This document shows, piece after piece, positions 6,947-10,312 of a DNA stretch of 10,312 nucleotides. The notes beneath the pieces are model-generated. The model saw nothing but the letters and a program-made list of their open reading frames with translations, ran no database searches and was not told the DNA's origin. Position 1 is the first letter of the stretch, and each line of letters starts with the position of its first letter. Made by a program: the position numbers and the translations under genes. Location: assembly GCA_030539415.1 (NCBI GenBank), contig JAUNSE010000047.1, forward strand, positions 1 to 10,312. Direction: 5' to 3'. Source of the stretch: Desulfovibrionaceae bacterium. Lineage in GTDB: Bacteria > Desulfobacterota > Desulfovibrionia > Desulfovibrionales > Desulfovibrionaceae.

Positions 6947-7076
6947 CGTGGCAGCCGCCGGGAGTCCGGCGGCTGCCACGGAAGAGGCGGACTCGCCTGA
7001 GGGGCGAGGACTCCGTCTGCAGCGGAGAAAATTGCCCTGGTGCAACAGCCCGACCCGGATCAAGCAGTCGTCCGGG
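6947..7076 (+). promoter_or_regulatory. Structured leader of the lactate permease mRNA
   Basis: Three successive hairpins. First, a perfect 15-bp stem CGTGGCAGCCGCCGG-GAGT-CCGGCGGCTGCCACG (6947-6980). Second, CTCGCC/GGCGAG inside GGCGGA/TCCGTC (6986-7017). Third, CCCGGA/TCCGGG around an 11-base loop (7054-7076). None is followed by a T-run, so simple attenuation is not evident. The first could be a Rho-independent pause, a protein site or an mRNA stabiliser. It matches no riboswitch I know. Confidence 0.45.
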
Positions 7077-7116
7077 GGAGGCAGATTTCTGGATTAACCT
7101 TTTGGGAGGGATTCGT

Positions 7117-8757
7117 ATGGCTTGGACCCAAGTCTATACCCCGGTTGCTGGCAGCATCGCTGCCTCCGCCGTATGCGCGGCCATTCCGCTGCTCGTTCTG
7201 TTCTACATGCTGGCCGTGAAGCAGGCCAAAGGCCATGTTGCCGCCCTCAGCGGCCTGGCCGCCGCCCTTGTGGTCGCCATTGCCCTGTGGGGCATGCCCG
7301 TGGGCCTCGCCGTCAGCTCCACCTTCAACGGTGTCGCCTTCGGCCTGTTCCCCATCATCTGGATCGTTATCACGGCCGTGTGGATTTACAACATGACCGT
7401 TGAATCCGGCGAATTCGAAATCATCAAGTACTCCCTGGCGAGCGTCACCAATGACCGCCGCCTGCAGGCGCTCTTCATTGCTTTCGCGTTCTCCTGCTTC
7501 ATCGAGGGCACGGCCGGCTTCGGCACCCCCGCCGCCATCGCGGCCGCCATGCTGATGGGCCTCGGCTTCAAGCCCCTGTGGGCCGGCGGCATCGCCCTTA
7601 TCGCCAACACCGCCCCTGTGGCCTTCGGCGCCATCGGCGTTCCGATTCTCGTGGGCGCCCAGGTGTCCGGCCTCGACACGCTGACCGTCAGCCAGATTGC
7701 CGGCCGCCAGCTCTCCCTCCTCGCCCTCATCGTTCCCCTGTGGGTCTGCGTCGTGATGTGCGGCTTCAAGCGCTCCATGGAAGTGCTGCCCGCCATCCTC
7801 GTTGCCGGTGTCTCCTTCGGCGCCGTCCAGTTCCTCCTCTCCAATCTGCACGGCCCCACGCTGCCTGACGTCGGCTCCGCCATCGCCAGCATCGCCTGCC
7901 TCATGGCCCTGCTCAAGGTATGGAAGCCCAAGATCGTGTTCGTCTTCGAAGGCGAGCAGGTGGCCGAAGTCGAGGCCAGCAAGTACTCCGGCAGCCAGAT
8001 CATCAAGGCCTGGGCCGCGTACCTCATCCTCGCCGTCTTCGTGTTCCTGTGGGGCCTCGGCTCCGTGAAGGCTCTCCTGAACTCCGTCCCCGGCGCCGCC
8101 ATCTCCTTCCCCTGGCCCGGCCTGCACGGTGAAGTCCTGAAGACCGCCCCCATCGCCGCCGAAGGCACTGTCTACGGCGCCATGTTCAGCTTCAACTGGC
8201 TCTCCGCCGGCGGCACCGCCATCTTCCTGTCCGGCCTGGTCTCCGTGCCCTTCATGAGCGGCTACAGCTTCGGCAAGGCCATCGCCTGCTTCTTCCGCAC
8301 CTGCGCCCAGCTGAAGTTCTCCATCCTGACCGTCTCCACCATTCTCGGTCTCGCCTATGTGATGAACTACTCCGGCATGAGCTCCACCCTCGGTATCGCC
8401 TTCACGCATACCGGCGCAATGTTCGCCTTCTTCTCGCCCATCCTCGGCTGGCTCGGCGTGTTCCTGACCGGCTCCGACACTTCCTCCAACGCCCTCTTCT
8501 GCGGCATGCAGAAGGATACGGCCCTGGCCGTGGGCATGGATCCCAACCTGGCCGTCGCCTCCAACGCCTCCGGCGGCGTCACCGCCAAGATGGTGTCCCC
8601 GCAGTCCCTCGCCGTTGCCTGCGCCGCCACGAACTCCGTGGGCATGGAAGGCCAGCTGTTCCGCTTCTGCCTGGCCCACAGCATCGGCATGACCCTGTTC
8701 CTCTGCGTGCTCGCCTACCTGCAGGCCGGCCCGCTCAGCTGGATGCTGCCCGGCTAG
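7117..8757 (+). CDS. lctP: L-lactate permease (LctP/LldP family)
   Basis: Inner-membrane secondary transporter taking up lactate (and often glycolate) with protons; lactate is the main electron donor of many sulfate reducers. The length of 546 residues is normal for the family, with about 12-14 hydrophobic helices from residue 10 to the end. Family signatures are FIEGTAGFGTPAAIAAAMLMGLGF (128-151), NTAPVAFGAIGVPI (164-177), TGSDTSSNALF (451-461) and NASGGVTAKMVSPQS (483-497). The ATG at 7117 has GGGAGGG six bases upstream. An in-frame TTG at 7102 would overlap this ribosome site and is rejected. Codon use is strongly biased to C at third positions, as in highly expressed genes of GC-rich genomes. 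It is monocistronic: no lactate dehydrogenase genes are adjacent, and hairpins follow the stop. Substrate specificity among lactate-like acids is inferred from the family. Confidence 0.95.
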   Translation: MAWTQVYTPVAGSIAASAVCAAIPLLVLFYMLAVKQAKGHVAALSGLAAALVVAIALWGMPVGLAVSSTFNGVAFGLFPIIWIVITAVWIYNMTVESGEFEIIKYSLASVTNDRRLQALFIAFAFSCFIEGTAGFGTPAAIAAAMLMGLGFKPLWAGGIALIANTAPVAFGAIGVPILVGAQVSGLDTLTVSQIAGRQLSLLALIVPLWVCVVMCGFKRSMEVLPAILVAGVSFGAVQFLLSNLHGPTLPDVGSAIASIACLMALLKVWKPKIVFVFEGEQVAEVEASKYSGSQIIKAWAAYLILAVFVFLWGLGSVKALLNSVPGAAISFPWPGLHGEVLKTAPIAAEGTVYGAMFSFNWLSAGGTAIFLSGLVSVPFMSGYSFGKAIACFFRTCAQLKFSILTVSTILGLAYVMNYSGMSSTLGIAFTHTGAMFAFFSPILGWLGVFLTGSDTSSNALFCGMQKDTALAVGMDPNLAVASNASGGVTAKMVSPQSLAVACAATNSVGMEGQLFRFCLAHSIGMTLFLCVLAYLQAGPLSWMLPG

Positions 8758-8779
8758 ACCGCAACCGCATGCAAAAGGC

Positions 8780-8847
8780 TGGTCCGGGCGCTGCCCGGAC
8801 CACGCCGTCTTCGAAGACCCGGACCTTCCCCCAAGGTCCGGGTCTTC
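8780..8847 (+). terminator. Paired hairpins after the lactate permease gene
   Basis: TGGTCCGGGC-GCT-GCCCGGACCA (8780-8802, 10 bp perfect) is followed by GAAGACCCGGACCTT-CCCCC-AAGGTCCGGGTCTTC (8813-8847, 15 bp perfect). The second ends in a T/C-rich tail (TCTTCTGCATC) and begins with GAAGA, so it could act in either direction. The two hairpins share GGTCCGGG and CCCGGACC, so their arms can also pair with each other. Lacking a clean T-run, they are probable rather than proven terminators. Confidence 0.6.
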
Positions 8848-9118
8848 TGCATCACGGCATGCAGCCCGAAATAAGAAATTTGCAAGAACGCTCGAAGAAT
8901 AGCGTGCAGCTATTGAAAGGGCCGGGGCATAGGCCTACATTTATAAGGCCGGACGAGCCCGTCCGCGGGCCAGCGTGCCCGGGAGGTCTCCGGCGCATGT
9001 CAGCCATGTCCCGCGCGCAGCCCGCACCGCCTCTCCGCCGCCGACAGACGCGTCCCGGAAAGTCCGCCTGCGCGTGCGCGTCAAACGAACCTCATTCCTC
9101 TTTCAGAGGTGTCTTGTC
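8848..9118 (+). promoter_or_regulatory. Leader region of the EamA transporter gene
   Basis: Non-coding as far as I can see. A candidate promoter is TTGAAA (8913-8918, five of six), 17 bases, then TACATT (8936-8941, four of six), with TATAAG directly after. A start near 8948 would leave a GC-rich leader of about 170 bases with a hairpin GGACG-AGCC-CGTCC (8951-8964) extended by GGCC/GGCC (to 8971). The frame of the transporter is open back to 8975 but with Arg/Pro/Ser-rich low-complexity sequence that is unlikely to be translated. No known riboswitch recognised. Confidence 0.35.
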
Positions 9119-10081
9119 ATGCCTACTGCAGACAAACCATCCGCCACCAGGGTCCTGATTGTCCTGATTCTGGTCTATATCGCCTGGGGCAGCTCCTATC
9201 TCGGCAACAAGTTCTGTCTTGAAGTGGCCGGGCCCTTTCTCATCTGCGGCACGCGCAACATCCTGGGCGGCTCGATACTGAGTCTGGTCGCCGCCGTTCT
9301 CGCCGGTCGCTGGACCTGTCCCCATCCGATCGAGATTTTCCGCCACGCCGTGATGGCGATCATCCTCGTGCTCATGACAAGCGGCTTCATCGTGCTTGGC
9401 CAGACCGAAATCACCTCGGCCGTGGCCGCCGTGCTGGCCAGCATGGTTCCCATCATGCTCATTCTGGGCGGCTGGATCTTCGCCGGAGAGGAGCGCCCGA
9501 ACATCACCCAGTGGGTCGGCATGATTGCCGGCGGCATCGGCGTCGTGGCCCTGGCCTGGTCGCAGCAGAAGGCCGGCACGAGCACCCTGTGGGGCATCAT
9601 GATAGCCCTTATCGCCAATGTGGCCTGGGTCGCCGGCTCGCTCATCATGAAGAAGCATCCCATTGCCGGCCGGCTGAGCATACTGGAGAGCACGGGCCTT
9701 CTGATCTTCATGGGCGGCATCGAATGCTTCCTCCTGGGACTCATCCTGGGCGAGCAGCACAGCCTGCACTGGGAGAACGTGAACGCGGCAACCGTCATCG
9801 CCTTCTCCTGGATGGTTGTGGGCGGCTCGGTGCTGGCCTATGCCTGCTACCTCTGGCTTCTGAACAATGTCAGCACGGCCGTGGCCATCTCCTACGAGTA
9901 TGTGACGCCGGTCATCGCCATGGCGCTCGGCACCTGGCTTGGCGGCGAGGAAATCAGCGGCATCATGCTCACGGCCAGCATTGTCATCATCATTTCCGTT
10001 TTTCTGGTCATACGGCACAAGCACAGCATGCGCGTCTATCTCAGACGCTATTCGATTGCCCATGCCAGACCCAGGCACTGA
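9119..10081 (+). CDS. EamA/DMT-family transporter (10 TM)
   Basis: A 320-residue inner-membrane protein of the drug/metabolite transporter superfamily, whose members mostly export amino acids, other metabolites or drugs. It shows ten hydrophobic helices in two EamA repeats: the first about residues 10-145 with the typical VYIAWGSSYLGNKF opening, the second about 155-295 ending in YEYVTPVIAMALGTWLGGEE. A basic tail RHKHSMRVYLRRY follows the last helix, as expected for an inside C-terminus. The ATG at 9119-9121 has AGAGGT eight bases upstream; the extension to 8975 lacks membrane or family character. It stands alone between the permease hairpins and its own terminator. The substrate cannot be told from sequence. 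Confidence 0.9.
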   Translation: MPTADKPSATRVLIVLILVYIAWGSSYLGNKFCLEVAGPFLICGTRNILGGSILSLVAAVLAGRWTCPHPIEIFRHAVMAIILVLMTSGFIVLGQTEITSAVAAVLASMVPIMLILGGWIFAGEERPNITQWVGMIAGGIGVVALAWSQQKAGTSTLWGIMIALIANVAWVAGSLIMKKHPIAGRLSILESTGLLIFMGGIECFLLGLILGEQHSLHWENVNAATVIAFSWMVVGGSVLAYACYLWLLNNVSTAVAISYEYVTPVIAMALGTWLGGEEISGIMLTASIVIIISVFLVIRHKHSMRVYLRRYSIAHARPRH

Positions 10082-10096
10082 TGTCTCCGACTGAGC

Positions 10097-10123
10097 CGGG
10101 AGCGGCCGCAGTGGCTGCTCCCG
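10097..10123 (+). terminator. Hairpin after the EamA gene
   Basis: CGGGAGCGGCC pairs with GGCTGCTCCCG (11 bp with one G-T) around GCAGT, 15 bases past the stop. It is followed by a weak T-rich tail (AAGCGTTTCTC). It probably acts together with the next hairpin. Confidence 0.5.
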
Positions 10124-10137
10124 AAGCGTTTCTCATG

Positions 10138-10167
10138 AAGGGTCCTGCCGGCGGCGGGGCCCTTTTT
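10138..10167 (+). terminator. Intrinsic terminator of the EamA gene
   Basis: AAGGGTCC (10138-10145) pairs with GGGCCCTT (10157-10164) with one T-G pair around an 11-base loop, running into TTTTT (10163-10167). This is the standard hairpin plus T-run. Confidence 0.8.
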
Positions 10168-10226
10168 CAGTGCGCGTCCCGAGCGTCCTGCGCGAGCTGC
10201 TCGTTCCTCCTGCCGCGGAGTGACGC

Positions 10227-10312
10227 ATGTCCGGAATGTCTGGACTCGTATGCAGCCCGTGGATGCGTCTTTCCCTTGAGACAAAAACGCCGGTGCTGCC
10301 CAGCCGGAGCGG
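10227..10312 (+). CDS. Possible gene start cut by the window end
   Basis: An ATG at 10227-10229 has GGAG six bases upstream (10217-10220) and the frame stays open to the edge, 28 codons beginning MSGMSGLVCSPW. The product is not recognisable from so little sequence. A hairpin lies over the start (GTCCGGA-ATG-TCTGGAC, 10229-10245). It would be a new transcription unit after the EamA terminator. The short frame could be chance. Confidence 0.25.
   Translation, partial: MSGMSGLVCSPWMRLSLETKTPVLPSRS
10283..10307 (-). terminator. Possible minus-strand terminator at the right edge
   Basis: Read on the minus strand, CCGGCTG-GG-CAG-CA-CCGG is followed by CGTTTTTG. The stem has a two-base bulge and may continue past the window. 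If real, a leftward gene ends just to the right, which would argue against the short rightward frame at 10227. Confidence 0.25.

Noticed and set aside
7060..8679. Minus-strand open frame of about 540 codons across the lactate permease
   Set aside because: It is the antisense shadow of a conserved transporter, made mostly of Gly/Glu/Asp/His/Ala.
8975..9118. Longer EamA start at 8975 adding 48 residues
   Set aside because: The added residues are Arg/Pro/Ser-rich with no family similarity, while the ATG at 9119 has a good ribosome site and gives the usual length.
9092..10078. Minus-strand open frame of about 330 codons across the EamA gene
   Set aside because: It is a His/Gly/Asp-rich antisense shadow of a ten-helix membrane protein.

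Overview
The window looks like a chromosomal segment of a Desulfovibrionaceae-type sulfate or sulfite reducer (Desulfovibrio, Bilophila or Mailhella-like). The grounds are a Desulfovibrio-style outer-membrane trimeric porin, a lactate permease, an arylacetate-CoA ligase of the type common in this group, GC-rich coding sequence with strong GC bias at third codon positions, and tRNA genes with encoded CCA. The genus is an inference from gene content; no rRNA or other taxonomic marker is present.

Layout, left to right. (1) Minus strand, 49-1599: a porin with a clear signal peptide, a C-terminal phenylalanine and its own near-consensus promoter with an A-tract in front (1653-1682). (2) Minus strand, 1902-4080: a tight operon rsfS (ribosome silencing factor), gpmI (cofactor-independent phosphoglycerate mutase) and a 79-residue two-CxxC zinc-ribbon-like protein, with gaps of 3 and 4 bases, closed by a hairpin/T-tract terminator at 1785-1820. 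(3) Plus strand, 4239-5540: phenylacetate-CoA ligase, starting at GTG. Its candidate promoter faces the candidate rsfS promoter, and a 13-base palindrome lies over its -10. (4) Plus strand, 5621-6183: a five-gene tRNA operon, Gly(GCC)-Cys(GCA)-Gly(GCC)-Gly(GCC)-Gly(CCC), with promoter and strong terminator. (5) 6184-7116: about 930 bases with no supportable gene. The left part is GC-rich and hairpin-rich. The right part is an AT-rich control region with several palindromes, followed by a structured leader. (6) Plus strand, 7117-8757: lactate permease, followed by two large hairpins. (7) Plus strand, 9119-10081: an EamA-family 10-TM transporter followed by an intrinsic terminator. (8) The right edge holds a possible gene start (10227) cut by the window end.

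The genes are mostly independent transcription units of central physiology: nutrient entry through the outer membrane (porin) and inner membrane (lactate permease), lower glycolysis/gluconeogenesis (gpmI), translation control (rsfS, tRNAs), aromatic acid activation (ligase) and metabolite export or import (EamA). I see no phage, transposon, CRISPR or defence genes and no clearly new multi-gene system. The least explained sequence is the lactate permease control region: a 14-base perfect palindrome, a Crp/Fnr-like dyad, repeated TTGGTTG words, and a leader opening with a perfect 15-bp hairpin.
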